Program-made: the position numbers and the translations under genes | Origin: an uncultured Eubacteriales bacterium | GTDB lineage: Bacteria; Bacillota; Clostridia; Lachnospirales; Cellulosilyticaceae | NCBI GenBank assembly: GCA_900551325.1 | Contig: URVM01000010.1 | Location: 60,753 to 124,752, forward strand | Direction: 5' to 3' | DNA: 64,000 bases | Part shown: positions 8,562 through 17,853 of the stretch, in pieces | Numbering within the stretch: position 1 is the stretch's first letter | Layout of the letters: each line of letters begins with the position of its first letter | Notes under the pieces: generated by a model | Told to the model about the DNA's origin: nothing | Database searches by the model: none | What the model saw: only the letters and a program-made list of their open reading frames with translations

Positions 8562-10085
8562 TCATTGAATCTGTATAAGTTGATCTGCAATTTGGATAGC
8601 ACTTATATCTTTCATTATTAAATCCTTTAATAAATAGACTAAAGTCAATTGCTCTCCTATTCGCCCACTAGCGCTACTATATTCTTCTACAACTTCAGTT
8701 CCATCGTTGAATTTGACTTTAATTTTAAGTTCTTCATTATTACTTGTAATTTTAATTTGATCCAGAACTAATGCAAGTGATGTTTTATCGATCTTTATTT
8801 CCTTCAATAATGCTTGTTCATCTGTAGTATAAGGAATTATTTTATTAATTGGGATAACACGCATCTCTTGGTTTTTTAGCATATCTAAAGAAATCTCCCA
8901 TGGTCCTGTCCACTGTTCTACAATTCCTCTGTGCTTTACTTTGAATGTATAGGATTTTAGTGCTTCCACAGATGGTATTTCAAAAATGCGATAGGCCTCC
9001 TTCTCTTCGGTGCCATCTTCTAAAGTCCTTGTACTACCTGTATGATAAGTGGCATAAACCTCTTCTTCTGTCTGATTATAGACTTCTAATTGGGTATTTT
9101 CCAAACCTTGTCCAGACATACGAATATGTAGTTTACCATCAATAAAACCCATATTATCAATTACACAACTTGTATCACCTTTAATGAGTTCTAGGTTTAG
9201 ATTACCTTTAGCTAATAAGACCTTAGGTCTTGATTCTAAGTCCTCTTTGCGCATTAGATAGTGTTCACTATTTATCTTTTTAAGCTCTTCTAAACGCTCT
9301 AGTTCATAAGGGGCAACTGGATTTGGTTGTGTAATCAATTTATCATCTTGATGCTTATATAAATACTCTACCAAGTTTGTTCCTATGATTTTAGTTGTTT
9401 CCATTTCACTATTCACTTCATCAATACTTAAATGCATGTTATTAGTTAATGGATCGCATGTAGTGAGTCTATAAGTAAAGTAAATTTTATCTTTTGTATT
9501 TTCTTGTGTATGGTACATACCATATGATGAACTACTTGTTCCTACACCTATTCCTTCTGTATTTGCGGCTGATTGGAAATAAGCATTTAATCTTTCCATA
9601 TCCACTGTGTTATCTTCTTTTATAAATTCCTTTAGTTTATCATTATATTGTGCCATTACTTTAAGTACTTCAACATAAGGTGCATCTTTTGGTAAAGCTG
9701 CAATTTGTGTTCTTATATCATGGTCTTGTTTAGATATAAGATCTACATTCTTTATATTTAAATTCTCAGTAGATTTAAAGGGTATGCCATCAACTTTTGC
9801 TACTGATATAAGCAATCTAGCAGTATAAGCATCTGTAATCATATATTCTACAGTAATTTTCACGTCATCTTTAATTACACCTATATGAACTGGCTTACCA
9901 TACTTTTTCATAAAGGCTACTTCTTCATCATGTATGGGTAGAAAAGTATTTGATAATTGTTCCTGTCCCTGATCTTGTGCTGATAGAGTTTTAGTTTCTA
10001 TTACTGTATCAACCTGTCCACCTAATACTGGATAACTAAGCATGCTTGTTACTAGTATAATTAATAAACTCTTGTTTAGTTTCAT
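8562..10085 (-). CDS. Secreted protein of unknown function, DUF4179-like
   Basis: A 507-residue protein with an N-terminal signal peptide (MKLNKSLLIILVTSMLSYPV, possible cleavage after the following LGG). The remainder is extracytoplasmic. The segment VKITVEYMITDAYTARLLIS near residue 75 resembles the core of DUF4179 domains of clostridial surface or anti-sigma proteins, and the later WTGPWEISLDM resembles the companion DUF5643. I could not confirm this without a profile search. ATG with AAGGGAGAG upstream. Standalone gene ending at the bidirectional hairpin at 8407-8439. Confidence 0.55.
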   Translation of the reverse strand: MKLNKSLLIILVTSMLSYPVLGGQVDTVIETKTLSAQDQGQEQLSNTFLPIHDEEVAFMKKYGKPVHIGVIKDDVKITVEYMITDAYTARLLISVAKVDGIPFKSTENLNIKNVDLISKQDHDIRTQIAALPKDAPYVEVLKVMAQYNDKLKEFIKEDNTVDMERLNAYFQSAANTEGIGVGTSSSSYGMYHTQENTKDKIYFTYRLTTCDPLTNNMHLSIDEVNSEMETTKIIGTNLVEYLYKHQDDKLITQPNPVAPYELERLEELKKINSEHYLMRKEDLESRPKVLLAKGNLNLELIKGDTSCVIDNMGFIDGKLHIRMSGQGLENTQLEVYNQTEEEVYATYHTGSTRTLEDGTEEKEAYRIFEIPSVEALKSYTFKVKHRGIVEQWTGPWEISLDMLKNQEMRVIPINKIIPYTTDEQALLKEIKIDKTSLALVLDQIKITSNNEELKIKVKFNDGTEVVEEYSSASGRIGEQLTLVYLLKDLIMKDISAIQIADQLIQIQ

Positions 10086-10197
10086 CTTTACTCTCCCTTA
10101 TATTTGAATTTGTAGTAAGTATTATATATACTTTAGCATAAATTCAGATAAATTCAAACCATGCACCTTTGAATTTTATAATGAATATAAACTAAAC

Positions 10198-10479
10198 TTA
10201 TTCTTTATTCCTTATTTTTTTAAGTGATATGAAGATGATTAAGGTTATAAATAAAAGGCTAAAACCAATTTAACTAACAAGTTTTAATTTCTTGTAATCC
10301 TCAGATGTACATTTAAATACCCAACTATCATCTAGTTGATGATCATTTACTAGAATTGCTACTATTATATCTTCATCTGCTGGCTTATCACTTGTTCCAT
10401 AGTATGCATCAAATTTATCAATTATAATTTCTTCATCTGCTATTTCTCCCATCATAATAGTACAATTACTGTTCCACAA
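10198..10479 (-). pseudogene. Decayed membrane-protein gene fragment
   Basis: A 69-codon frame (10270-10479) ends LKLVS-stop, but the same frame continues past the TAA with a clear membrane segment (GFSLLFITLIIFISLKK) and ends at 10198. The upstream end starts beside a terminator hairpin and lacks a convincing SD. I read it as the C-terminal part of a lost membrane protein with one in-frame stop. The exposed part is acidic (TSDKPADEDIIVAILVND). No family recognised. A short real protein of 69 residues is the alternative. Confidence 0.45.
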
Positions 10480-10488
10480 TAGACTAAA

Positions 10489-10517
10489 AAAGGTTAGAGC
10501 AAATTGCTCTAACCTTT
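10489..10517 (-). terminator. Terminator of the 10612 gene (hairpin family 1)
   Basis: AAGGTTAGAGCAA pairs with TTGCTCTAACCTT, followed on the minus strand by a T-run. Near-identical hairpins stand at 20961-20990 and 29151-29193. Confidence 0.75.
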
Positions 10518-10525
10518 GATATTAA

Positions 10526-10564
10526 TTAGTTTTCTTTCACTATGTATGCAATTGATTTAACATT
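10526..10564 (-). pseudogene. Remnant of an rlmD-like gene 3' end
   Basis: Thirteen codons translate to NVKSIAYIVKEN-stop, matching HVETIAYLVKEN-stop at the end of the intact rlmD (29196). The adjoining terminator is also shared. A stop codon lies a few codons upstream, so only this tail survives. Confidence 0.55.
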
Positions 10565-10611
10565 CCATTAGGGTAGGGACAATACTAATAATTAAAAGCA
10601 TTTTATATTAC

Positions 10612-11331
10612 CTATTGTTTCTTTTCCACTTCTTCATAATACCTATTATTTTCAATCTCCCTATATAATTGCATTTTTTCTTTAAATAATTCATAGTTTG
10701 TAGGTGGCGTATATGTAATACAATTTGCTCCGGCTCTAATAGTTTGCAAGATACTTTCCTTATTAGGACCTCCTGTAGCAATAATAGGAATATCAGGATA
10801 TTCTTTTCGTATTTTTTCTACTATACGAGCAGTATTTGCTGCACCACTTACATTAATAATATCTGCCCCAGCTTTAAGCTTCTCTCCTATATCTGTTAAT
10901 TCACTAACGACTGTTATAATAACTGGAATATCTACACATTCCTTTACATATGTAATTGTTTCATTAGGAGTTGGGGCATTGAGTACCACACCTATAGCAC
11001 CTTGAAATTCGGCATGTAGTGCAATATTAGCTGAACGAATGCCATGTGTAAGCCCACCACCTACTCCACATATAACAGGTATATCTGAAACGGATAAAAT
11101 AGCTTGAGTAATAGCTGGCTGTGGCGTAAAAGGGTAAACGGCAATAACTGCATCGGCATTTGTATTTTTTATGATGGCAACATCTGTTGTGAAGATAAAG
11201 GACTTAATGCGCTTACCAAATATTCGAATGCCACTACACTCTGCTATTTCTTCAGGTACTTTTACAAAGTTTTTTCTAAGATCGCTTGTTACTTCTGGTA
11301 CATATTTATTTGCTATTTTTCTAGTTTCCAT
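10612..11331 (-). CDS. TIM-barrel protein, phosphate-binding type
   Basis: A 239-residue (beta/alpha)8-barrel. Repeating strand/helix pattern is clear: AVIAVYPFTPQP, IPVICGVGGGLTHG, IPVIITVVSE, GADIINVSGAANTA, and the C-terminal phosphate-binding signature IPIIATGGPNKES followed by AGANCITYTPP. This pattern is seen in NanE, IMP dehydrogenase and DUF561-like FMN barrels. The substrate is unknown. ATG with AAGGAG upstream. Downstream, a piece of an rlmD-like gene end plus its hairpin now serve as its 3' end. Confidence 0.6.
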   Translation of the reverse strand: METRKIANKYVPEVTSDLRKNFVKVPEEIAECSGIRIFGKRIKSFIFTTDVAIIKNTNADAVIAVYPFTPQPAITQAILSVSDIPVICGVGGGLTHGIRSANIALHAEFQGAIGVVLNAPTPNETITYVKECVDIPVIITVVSELTDIGEKLKAGADIINVSGAANTARIVEKIRKEYPDIPIIATGGPNKESILQTIRAGANCITYTPPTNYELFKEKMQLYREIENNRYYEEVEKKQ

Positions 11332-11570
11332 GGCGTGTCTCCTTAATTAAATAAAAAAATACTATAGATTACAATTTTCATTCAAACAAAGCTCTCGTTG
11401 TGTAATATTTTATGGATGTTTACTTGATTGATAATATGTCCAATAGAATAATTGTAACATGATTCTATAAAATACGAAAGCAAGTAAGGTTTCAAAAAAT
11501 TAGTAAATAATAAAAACAATATATAAAGCGTCCATATACATATCTCCCCAATTTTATTGTATTTTATCTT

Positions 11571-11660
11571 ATTTTTAGTTCTAACTTTAAATTAATAATT
11601 ACAAGAAAATTCTATACTAATTCTTTAATAGCTCAACCCATTCTAGAATGAGAACATAAA
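11571..11660. repeat. Degenerate AT-rich repeat, copy A
   Basis: Shares a diverged tract of about 80 bases with 23445-23525 and 16825-16905. The best-conserved core on the minus strand is ATTAGTATAGAATTTTC. It is either a relic of a repeated element or a shared upstream region. Nothing else is visible in the 11332-11690 gap. Confidence 0.4.
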
Positions 11661-11691
11661 AGTAGGTTCACTAACACTTTAAAATATGCAA

Positions 11692-11721
11692 AAGCCCTAG
11701 AAACTTGTTATTCTAGGGCTT
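11692..11721 (-). terminator. Hairpin downstream of the 11876 operon
   Basis: AAGCCCTAGAA pairs perfectly with TTCTAGGGCTT around an 8-base loop. It has a short T-run on the minus strand and is probably the terminator of the PadR operon. Confidence 0.55.
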
Positions 11722-11875
11722 AATACAACTTAGCTGCCTTTAACTAAAAGACATTATAGATAAAATAATTAACTCGTACCATATATGTAAAATTTATCAG
11801 TATATACAACTAATGTATATAATATATGGCTACTTATATATTGAGCTATACTCATTAAAGATTATTTCGTATACT

Positions 11876-12544
11876 TTAATCCTGCCACTGGTATTCCTTT
11901 GATACTTGATGTATATAGTGATTATAATAAAGCCTTACACCTAAACTTATTAAAAGTGCCATACTACTTAATAAAATACCATTTACGTAAATACCTGTAG
12001 GTATTTGTAACATATCTTCAATTTCACATAATACAAATATACTAAATATAACTAAAACTGTAGGAATATACTTCTTAATGCCTTCCTCATAAACATAGCG
12101 TTCACCTACTACACGATTCATGACTGCCCATACAAGTGACCAAAGTGGTAAAAATATTAAAAGCACACTATTAAGCTCAACATGCATAGGATTAGATAGA
12201 AAAAGTACAAACACTACTATATATGCTGCGTAACAGAATACAAACTGCTGAAATGTGATTAATAGTGTTTCTTTTAAAGGTTGCTTCTTACTTCCCTCAA
12301 TCATATCATCACAAAAAGCTTTTTCATCTTTACCTATTGTAGCATGCAAAGACTCTCCTCTTTGACCAGCTTCTAATGCCATACCTATGAGTTCTTTGTG
12401 TATGACTTCTAGTTCAAATAGACCTATTCTTTTGGCGCTCATATAAGTAAGCATTTTTTTGATTATGGCTTGATCTTCTTCAATAACAAATTCTTCTCTT
12501 AACTTATTTTCCTTTTTTAATAAGCTTAATTCATTTTTCAACAT
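11876..12544 (-). CDS. Membrane protein encoded with a PadR regulator
   Basis: A 222-residue protein. The first 95 residues are soluble, helical and charged; then four hydrophobic segments follow (about residues 97-116, 124-142, 160-178 and 184-203). This architecture is common for DUF1048/DUF1129-like partners of PadR regulators, but I cannot assign the family firmly. It starts two bases after the padR stop, so the two are cotranscribed and coupled. It may be the target controlled by the PadR protein. Confidence 0.6.
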   Translation of the reverse strand: MLKNELSLLKKENKLREEFVIEEDQAIIKKMLTYMSAKRIGLFELEVIHKELIGMALEAGQRGESLHATIGKDEKAFCDDMIEGSKKQPLKETLLITFQQFVFCYAAYIVVFVLFLSNPMHVELNSVLLIFLPLWSLVWAVMNRVVGERYVYEEGIKKYIPTVLVIFSIFVLCEIEDMLQIPTGIYVNGILLSSMALLISLGVRLYYNHYIHQVSKEYQWQD

Positions 12545-12546
12545 CC

Positions 12547-12873
12547 CTACTCCTCCTCATTTAATATGCCATTTACACTTCCTGTTACTTCGTACCAGGA
12601 CTTCTTAAAGTCTTCTAAATGTTGTTTCCCTTCTGATGTCAATGAATAATATTTTCTACTAGGCCCTAAAGGGGATGTTTTGAACTGTGACTCTAAAATT
12701 CCCTTTTTTTCTAGTCTTACTAAAAGGGGATAAATGGTTCCTTCTTTAACTTCCGTAAAACCATAGCTTTGTAACTTTAAAACAATCTCATAACCATAAG
12801 TCATCTCTCTACTTATAATCTTTAAGATACACCCTTCTAGTGTTCCTTTCATGAGTTGTGTTTTGTCATACAA
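12547..12873 (-). CDS. PadR family transcriptional regulator
   Basis: A 108-residue winged-helix repressor. The PadR core is complete: LMKGTLEGCILKIIS, MTYGYEIVLKLQSYGF, EGTIYPLLVRLEKKGIL and GPSRKYYSLTSEGKQHL. The start is TTG 12873, eight bases after GGAGG; a longer GTG frame would cover the SD. Probably autoregulatory: its promoter at 12916-12943 carries a dyad over the -10 box. First gene of an operon with the 11876 membrane protein. Confidence 0.88.
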   Translation of the reverse strand: MYDKTQLMKGTLEGCILKIISREMTYGYEIVLKLQSYGFTEVKEGTIYPLLVRLEKKGILESQFKTSPLGPSRKYYSLTSEGKQHLEDFKKSWYEVTGSVNGILNEEE

Positions 12874-12911
12874 TTTTTTCACCTCCACTACTTTGCATTA
12901 CCAAGTACTAA

Positions 12912-12943
12912 CTACATTGTATCACATAGTAGCCAGTTGTCAA
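12912..12943 (-). promoter_or_regulatory. padR promoter with overlapping dyad operator
   Basis: TTGACA (complement 12938-12943), 16 bases, TACAAT (complement 12916-12921). A dyad CTACTATGT-GAT-ACAATGTAG covers the spacer and -10. This placement fits PadR autorepression (inference). Confidence 0.6.
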
Positions 12944-13046
12944 TATTTAATGTTATATTCATACTATTAAATGTAATGACCATACTAATAAATGAGTAGA
13001 AGTCATTTTTGTCTTACTGACTATGTACATATCTATACTTTTACAT

Positions 13047-13070
13047 AAAAAAATACACCATTGCTGGTGT
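13047..13070 (-). terminator. Terminator of the ABC exporter operon
   Basis: ACACCA-TTGC-TGGTGT followed on the minus strand by a run of seven T. The rest of 12944-13216 shows no feature I can support. Confidence 0.6.
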
Positions 13071-13216
13071 TTTCTATTAGTATATCTCACCTAATCCTAA
13101 GTATTGCGTAGCTATATTTAACCATCAATGCTTCTGCCTCAATGTTTCATTAGGAGCAGGGGATATAAAACTTAATTCTTTATCTTAAAATAGGTGTTTA
13201 CCTTTTACAATAGAAG

Positions 13217-15007
13217 TTATCGTCCAATGATCTTTTGATCTTCTGTATACCATTGCTCTTGGGCTTTATACAATCTTGCATACTCACCATCTTGTGCCAC
13301 AAGCGCCTCATGTGTTCCTATTTCTACTAGTCTTCCTTCTTTCATAACAGCAATTCGATCAGCAATCTTTGCTGAGCCTATCCTATGAGTTACAATTACT
13401 CCTGTTTTGTTAGCAGTTACTTCTGCGAATTTCTTGTATAGCCTTGTCTCTTCTAGAGGATCAATTGCAGCTGTTGGTTCATCTAGTATGATGAGTTCAT
13501 GATCTTTATAAAGTCCTCTCGCAATAGCCACTCTTTGCCATTGTCCACCTGAAAGGTCAATGCCTCCAAATTCTCTTGAAAGCATAGTGTCATAGCCTTT
13601 AGTAAAACTTTCATGGTGCTTATCTACTCCAGCTTCCATAGTTACTTGGTCAAGATAGCGCTCATCCATTTCTTGATCCATGTCACTCACCCCAATATTT
13701 TCTTTCAGTGTGAGTTGATAACGTTGATATTTTTGACATACTGCAGAGACATGTTTAAAGCGGACCTGTTGACTTACATCCTTTAGATTAACGCCTGCAT
13801 AAGTTACCTCTCCTTCTGTAGGATGATAGAGTCCTGCAATTAGTCGCATCAGTGTGGATTTACCTGAACCATTCTCGCCTACTACAGCTAATGTTTCTCC
13901 TTGCTTAAGTACCAGGTTAATACCTTTTAATGTCATGTTCTCACTATTAGGGTATTTAAATGAGACATTGCTAAGCTTCACCTTTCCCTTACGTGGCATC
14001 ACTAGTGTCTCTCCTTTTTCTTCGGGGAGTGCCATAAAGTTTAGGTAGTTTTGGATACTGCCTAAATCTTTGGCAAAACTTCCAATATGCCTACATACAA
14101 TTTCTTCTATGATTGCATACATCATTCCTACTGCATTAATTACAGCAGCAAAAGCACCTACAGATATCTCTTGCTTCATTAAGGCATCAAATAACATATA
14201 ATAGACTCCTATATAACCTAAAATCGTCAGGATCTTCATGCTAAGTTCTGCTAAGGATGTTTTAACTTCACTTTTGAACTTTAGTTTATTGGCTATTTCT
14301 AATGTCTCTAAATAAATCTTCTTAAAATGATTGAATCCTCCCAATAAACGTGTTTCCTTGAAGTAATCACGATTAACTATGCAACCTTCATAATACCCCT
14401 GTTCTCTACGCAATGGTGCAGAAGCATCTTCTAATTTTGCAAAGACTTTTGTTCTAAGTATTTGAGAAAGCAAGATAGGTATAAAAATCATTACAATTGA
14501 CCACGCAAGCTCAGGTTTTAAGCTATATAAGTATCCTCCCATAAATATAACGTAACATAAATAAAAGCAAAAAAGCATCATTGCCATAAAGGCTAAAAAA
14601 ATGGCACTGCCTTTTCCTTGTTCCGCCTTATTAATATCATCCAATATATTCGTATCTTCAAATTGTAATGCATTTAACTTACTTGTTTTTATTTGAATTT
14701 CTCGTGTAAGCTTACCGTTTACCCTTTGCAATAGAACATCAGGAAAGAAGTTTCCAAACCCATTCATAACTTGACAGAAAATCTTAGCCCCACCCATTAT
14801 AAGTACAGCAATAAATACTACCAGTAGCCTTGTCTTGCCCATAACCATCTCTGTTGCTGAATCTAATAAATACTGATTAGCAATAGTTACTAGACCAAAT
14901 GAAACTGCATGAATGATCTCTATAATCATAGATGCTATAAACATAAAAGGACTTGCTTTAATGATTTTAGGTAACACTTGTATAAGTACATTCCATACTG
15001 TTTTCAT
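13217..15007 (-). CDS. ABC exporter subunit (fused membrane and ATPase domains)
   Basis: A 596-residue half-transporter: membrane domain to about residue 330, then an ATPase with Walker A GENGSGKST, signature LSGGQWQRVAIARGL and Walker B IILDEPTAAID followed by the H-loop THR. The ATG start overlaps the stop of the upstream 595-residue half-transporter (ATGA), so they almost certainly form a heterodimer. No peptidase domain and no neighbouring peptide gene are visible, so the substrate (drug, peptide or lipid) is open. Confidence 0.85.
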   Translation of the reverse strand: MKTVWNVLIQVLPKIIKASPFMFIASMIIEIIHAVSFGLVTIANQYLLDSATEMVMGKTRLLVVFIAVLIMGGAKIFCQVMNGFGNFFPDVLLQRVNGKLTREIQIKTSKLNALQFEDTNILDDINKAEQGKGSAIFLAFMAMMLFCFYLCYVIFMGGYLYSLKPELAWSIVMIFIPILLSQILRTKVFAKLEDASAPLRREQGYYEGCIVNRDYFKETRLLGGFNHFKKIYLETLEIANKLKFKSEVKTSLAELSMKILTILGYIGVYYMLFDALMKQEISVGAFAAVINAVGMMYAIIEEIVCRHIGSFAKDLGSIQNYLNFMALPEEKGETLVMPRKGKVKLSNVSFKYPNSENMTLKGINLVLKQGETLAVVGENGSGKSTLMRLIAGLYHPTEGEVTYAGVNLKDVSQQVRFKHVSAVCQKYQRYQLTLKENIGVSDMDQEMDERYLDQVTMEAGVDKHHESFTKGYDTMLSREFGGIDLSGGQWQRVAIARGLYKDHELIILDEPTAAIDPLEETRLYKKFAEVTANKTGVIVTHRIGSAKIADRIAVMKEGRLVEIGTHEALVAQDGEYARLYKAQEQWYTEDQKIIGR

Positions 15008-16791
15008 TCATACCAACTCCTTTGACTTTGGAACATCTTGGCATAGATTCCACCAAGTTGTATCAGTTCTTGATGGGTACCTCGCTCTGCTACCATGCCA
15101 TCACTAAGGACAATGATGGCATCTGCTTGTTTACTCGCCCCTAATCTATGGGTAATGGAAATGGTAGAGTGTCCCTTACTAATTTCATTAAATAACTTGT
15201 ACACAGTACTCTCTGCTACAGGGTCAAGGGCTGCTGTTGGCTCATCTAAAATGGTAATAGGTGCATTTCTCATAAGTGCTCTTGCAATCGCTAACTTCTG
15301 CCACTGTCCTCCTGAAAGGTCAGTTCCCCCACTCTTAATCTTTCCTAGATAAGTGTCCATTCCCTTTGGTAGCTCCTCTAAGTACTCTAATAAGCCTAGT
15401 TGTTCTAAGGCTTCGTAATCCCCTCTTTTAACATCTAATTGATCTGTTCCTATATAAAGGTTATCTTTAACCGAAATCTCATACTTAGCAAAGTCTTGAT
15501 GTACTATGGCAAACATAGATTTCAATTCTCCATACTTATAAGTTCTTAAATCTTTACCATTAATGAGTATCTCCCCCTCATAGTTATCATAAAGTCTAAC
15601 TAATAACTTTGTAAGTGTTGTCTTTCCAGCACCATTGGCACCTACAATGGCATAGCGCTTTTTCCCATCTATTTTTAGTGAGAAGTTTTTCAAAATATAC
15701 CGATCGGTCTTCGGATACTTAAATGTTACATTTCTAAATTCTAAAGACTCTAATCTTAAGTCTTTATGTGTTGTAGGTAACTCTAGTGCGCCTTCAACTT
15801 CTGATAGTTGGCTAAATTCACTAAGCTCTTTTAGATACTCCTTATAGTGTGCAAAAGTTTTCATTATATAGGATAATTCCCATGACATCATATCTACTAA
15901 GTCGAAGGCTGCCATAATTAAGCTCATAAAAAAACCAATTGTAATGGTTCCTTTATTAAGTGGAAAAAGAAGTATGGATACAATAAACATGGAAATAAAT
16001 ACTGTGACTATACTTGATAATTTCATTATTATAAAATTCTTAGCCTGAACCTTAAGTACAATCACCCTTGCAAGTTCAAATTCTTCATACCATTTTCTAC
16101 TCAATGCTTCTGTATACCCAAAAAGTGTACGCTCTTCTGCCTGATCCCTTGATGTAAGAATACCGTTAAGATAGTCTAGCTTTCTTTGGTGTTTTGATAC
16201 TTCCTGATCAGCCTCATAATGCTCCTTTCCTGCTTTCATAGATAGCTTCAAAAGAGGAATGGCAATAACTACAATCATCACTGCCCCTAACCACATAGCT
16301 TTGACAATCATCAAAATAATTGAAGTAATATGTATACTTTTAGAGATTATATTTTGTACTAAGAAAAATCCCTCTTCCAACTTTCCTACATCATTTCCAC
16401 ATACACGATTAATTAGGTCCCATACTTCATTATTTTCTATATGAGCGTATTCTAATTTAGCGCGCTTTTCAACGATTTGGAGATGATACTTTTGAGTCAA
16501 TCTCATACTAAACTTACTTCGTACAAGTCCTATAATTGTCTGTTGCACATTCGTATAAGCAACAATTCCTAATAAGCCTAGGAGGGATACAAAAATCTCT
16601 TCATATCTAGCTTGATCTTGGAAAATAGCAATTGCTGTATCAATAAAGCTAGCTAACACAGTTACCTGTATAGCTGGTACAAGTCCCATCAATATATTAT
16701 TCAAGATTATAATTCCTGAATAAACTGGTGCAATCTTCATTGGTATAACAACTGTATCCCATAGTGTATATCTCTTTGCTTGTAAACTCAC
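15004..16791 (-). CDS. ABC exporter subunit (fused membrane and ATPase domains)
   Basis: A 595-residue half-transporter with an N-terminal six-helix exporter domain and C-terminal ATPase: Walker A GANGAGKTT, signature LSGGQWQKLAIARAL, Walker B ITILDEPTAALDP and H-loop SITHRLG. Start is GTG with AAGGGGG upstream. It is the promoter-proximal gene of the pair. Its ATPase sites look complete, as do those of the partner, so there is no obvious degenerate site. Confidence 0.85.
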   Translation of the reverse strand: MSLQAKRYTLWDTVVIPMKIAPVYSGIIILNNILMGLVPAIQVTVLASFIDTAIAIFQDQARYEEIFVSLLGLLGIVAYTNVQQTIIGLVRSKFSMRLTQKYHLQIVEKRAKLEYAHIENNEVWDLINRVCGNDVGKLEEGFFLVQNIISKSIHITSIILMIVKAMWLGAVMIVVIAIPLLKLSMKAGKEHYEADQEVSKHQRKLDYLNGILTSRDQAEERTLFGYTEALSRKWYEEFELARVIVLKVQAKNFIIMKLSSIVTVFISMFIVSILLFPLNKGTITIGFFMSLIMAAFDLVDMMSWELSYIMKTFAHYKEYLKELSEFSQLSEVEGALELPTTHKDLRLESLEFRNVTFKYPKTDRYILKNFSLKIDGKKRYAIVGANGAGKTTLTKLLVRLYDNYEGEILINGKDLRTYKYGELKSMFAIVHQDFAKYEISVKDNLYIGTDQLDVKRGDYEALEQLGLLEYLEELPKGMDTYLGKIKSGGTDLSGGQWQKLAIARALMRNAPITILDEPTAALDPVAESTVYKLFNEISKGHSTISITHRLGASKQADAIIVLSDGMVAERGTHQELIQLGGIYAKMFQSQRSWYE

Positions 16792-16824
16792 CTAAATCCC
16801 CCTTTATAAGAGTACATTTGCCTC

Positions 16825-16905
16825 TAAATTATAATGTATTTAAAGAATATTCTATATTAATTTCGTTCTTATTTCCACTCTCTTTACCCTTAAATGTCAA
16901 ATATA
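16825..16905. repeat. Degenerate AT-rich repeat, copy C
   Basis: Resembles 23445-23525 and 11571-11660. On the minus strand it contains ATTAATATAGAATATTC, with the 10-base palindrome AGAATATTCT, just upstream of the exporter operon. Confidence 0.35.
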
Positions 16906-16940
16906 TTATGTTATTTTTAAATGTTGTGTAAAATTATTAA

Positions 16941-17075
16941 ATAAAAAGAACCTACTTACATTCATACATTTAAGTATGCTTAATAAGTAGGTTTATATCT
17001 TCTAAATGTGCAATAAAAGTTGCTACATAATCTTAAATTGTATCTAAGATGTTACGTATCTTACAAGTAAGTAGA
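16941..17075. repeat. Imperfect direct repeat flanking the cupin gene, left copy
   Basis: Shares a tract of about 125 bases with 17622-17745, including AACCTACTTA, CATACATTTAAGTATGCT, TAATAAGTAGGT and CATAATCTTAAATT. It contains a nested hairpin (16948-16992) followed by T on the minus strand, so it also ends the cupin gene. Confidence 0.65.
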
Positions 17076-17085
17076 AGTATAAATT

Positions 17086-17568
17086 CTACTTACTTGTAAG
17101 TTTGATAATAATTTCTTCATGTTCTTTGTACTGACTAAGGAGTTCTTCTCTCGTAAAAAGTTCAAAATCAGTAAAGTCGAAGCCTGGTGCTACCATACAC
17201 CCCACTAAGGCATAGCCATCTTCATTTTGTGCAGAACCAAAGATAGATCCCTTTGGTACAACCACTTGAGGACGTTGTCCTTTTTCAATATTAAGACCTA
17301 ACTCATGTGTTATTAGTTCACCTTCAGGTGAAATCATATATATTGTTAATGGACTTCCACTATGATAATACCATACTTCATCAGACTTTAAACGGTGAAA
17401 GTGTGATACATCACCTGTTTCAAGTAAAAAGTAAATACTGGTCCATAGTTTTCTCTCTCCACGATCGGAGGTTGTTATATTTTCAGGTGAAACTAGGCTT
17501 TCTTTATAGTAGCCGCCTTCTATATGTTTTTGCATACCTAGTTTTTCAATAAAATATTGTGCTGTCAT
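17086..17568 (-). CDS. Cupin_5 (DUF985) family protein
   Basis: A 160-residue protein with the DUF985 layout: YFIEKLGMQKHIEGGYYKES at the N-terminus, TSIYFLLETGDVSHFHRLKS, DEVWYYHSGSPL and a C-terminal VAPGFDFTDFELF. The fold is a small beta-barrel related to epimerases or other cupins; no enzymatic role is established. ATG with AAAAGGAG. The gene sits alone between two copies of a direct repeat of about 125 bases, which suggests acquisition or amplification of this cassette. Confidence 0.85.
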   Translation of the reverse strand: MTAQYFIEKLGMQKHIEGGYYKESLVSPENITTSDRGERKLWTSIYFLLETGDVSHFHRLKSDEVWYYHSGSPLTIYMISPEGELITHELGLNIEKGQRPQVVVPKGSIFGSAQNEDGYALVGCMVAPGFDFTDFELFTREELLSQYKEHEEIIIKLTSK

Positions 17569-17621
17569 TGCTTTCTCCTTTTTTATTTAGTATAAATTAC
17601 TCAAGTGTTATTTAAAAGTCT

Positions 17622-17745
17622 TAAATAAAAGAACCTACTTATACCCATACATTTAAGTATGCTTAATAAGTAGGTCCTAATTTTGTAAATTAATCTATCT
17701 GCAGTAGAAATTGCTGTATAATCTTAAATTATCATATGCCTGGTA
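17622..17745. repeat. Imperfect direct repeat flanking the cupin gene, right copy
   Basis: Counterpart of 16941-17075, with the same nested hairpin at 17630-17672. Confidence 0.65.
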
Positions 17746-17790
17746 CGTTAGTGGAAGTGTACCTTTAGAGAGCTTAAAATTTTATATAAC

Positions 17791-17823
17791 AAAAAATCGA
17801 GAAGATGCAGGCACCCTCTCGAT
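17791..17823 (-). terminator. Hairpin terminator downstream of the Abi gene
   Basis: On the minus strand ATCGAGA-GGGTGCCTGCATCT-TCTCGAT followed by six T. The loop GGTGCCTGCATC is unusually GC-rich for this genome. Confidence 0.7.
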
Positions 17824-17853
17824 AAAAACCTAAGTTTTTGTTCTGTAACAATA

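Noticed and set aside
13217..16791. Bacteriocin export system
   Set aside because: No C39 peptidase domain and no double-glycine leader peptide gene in the flanks.
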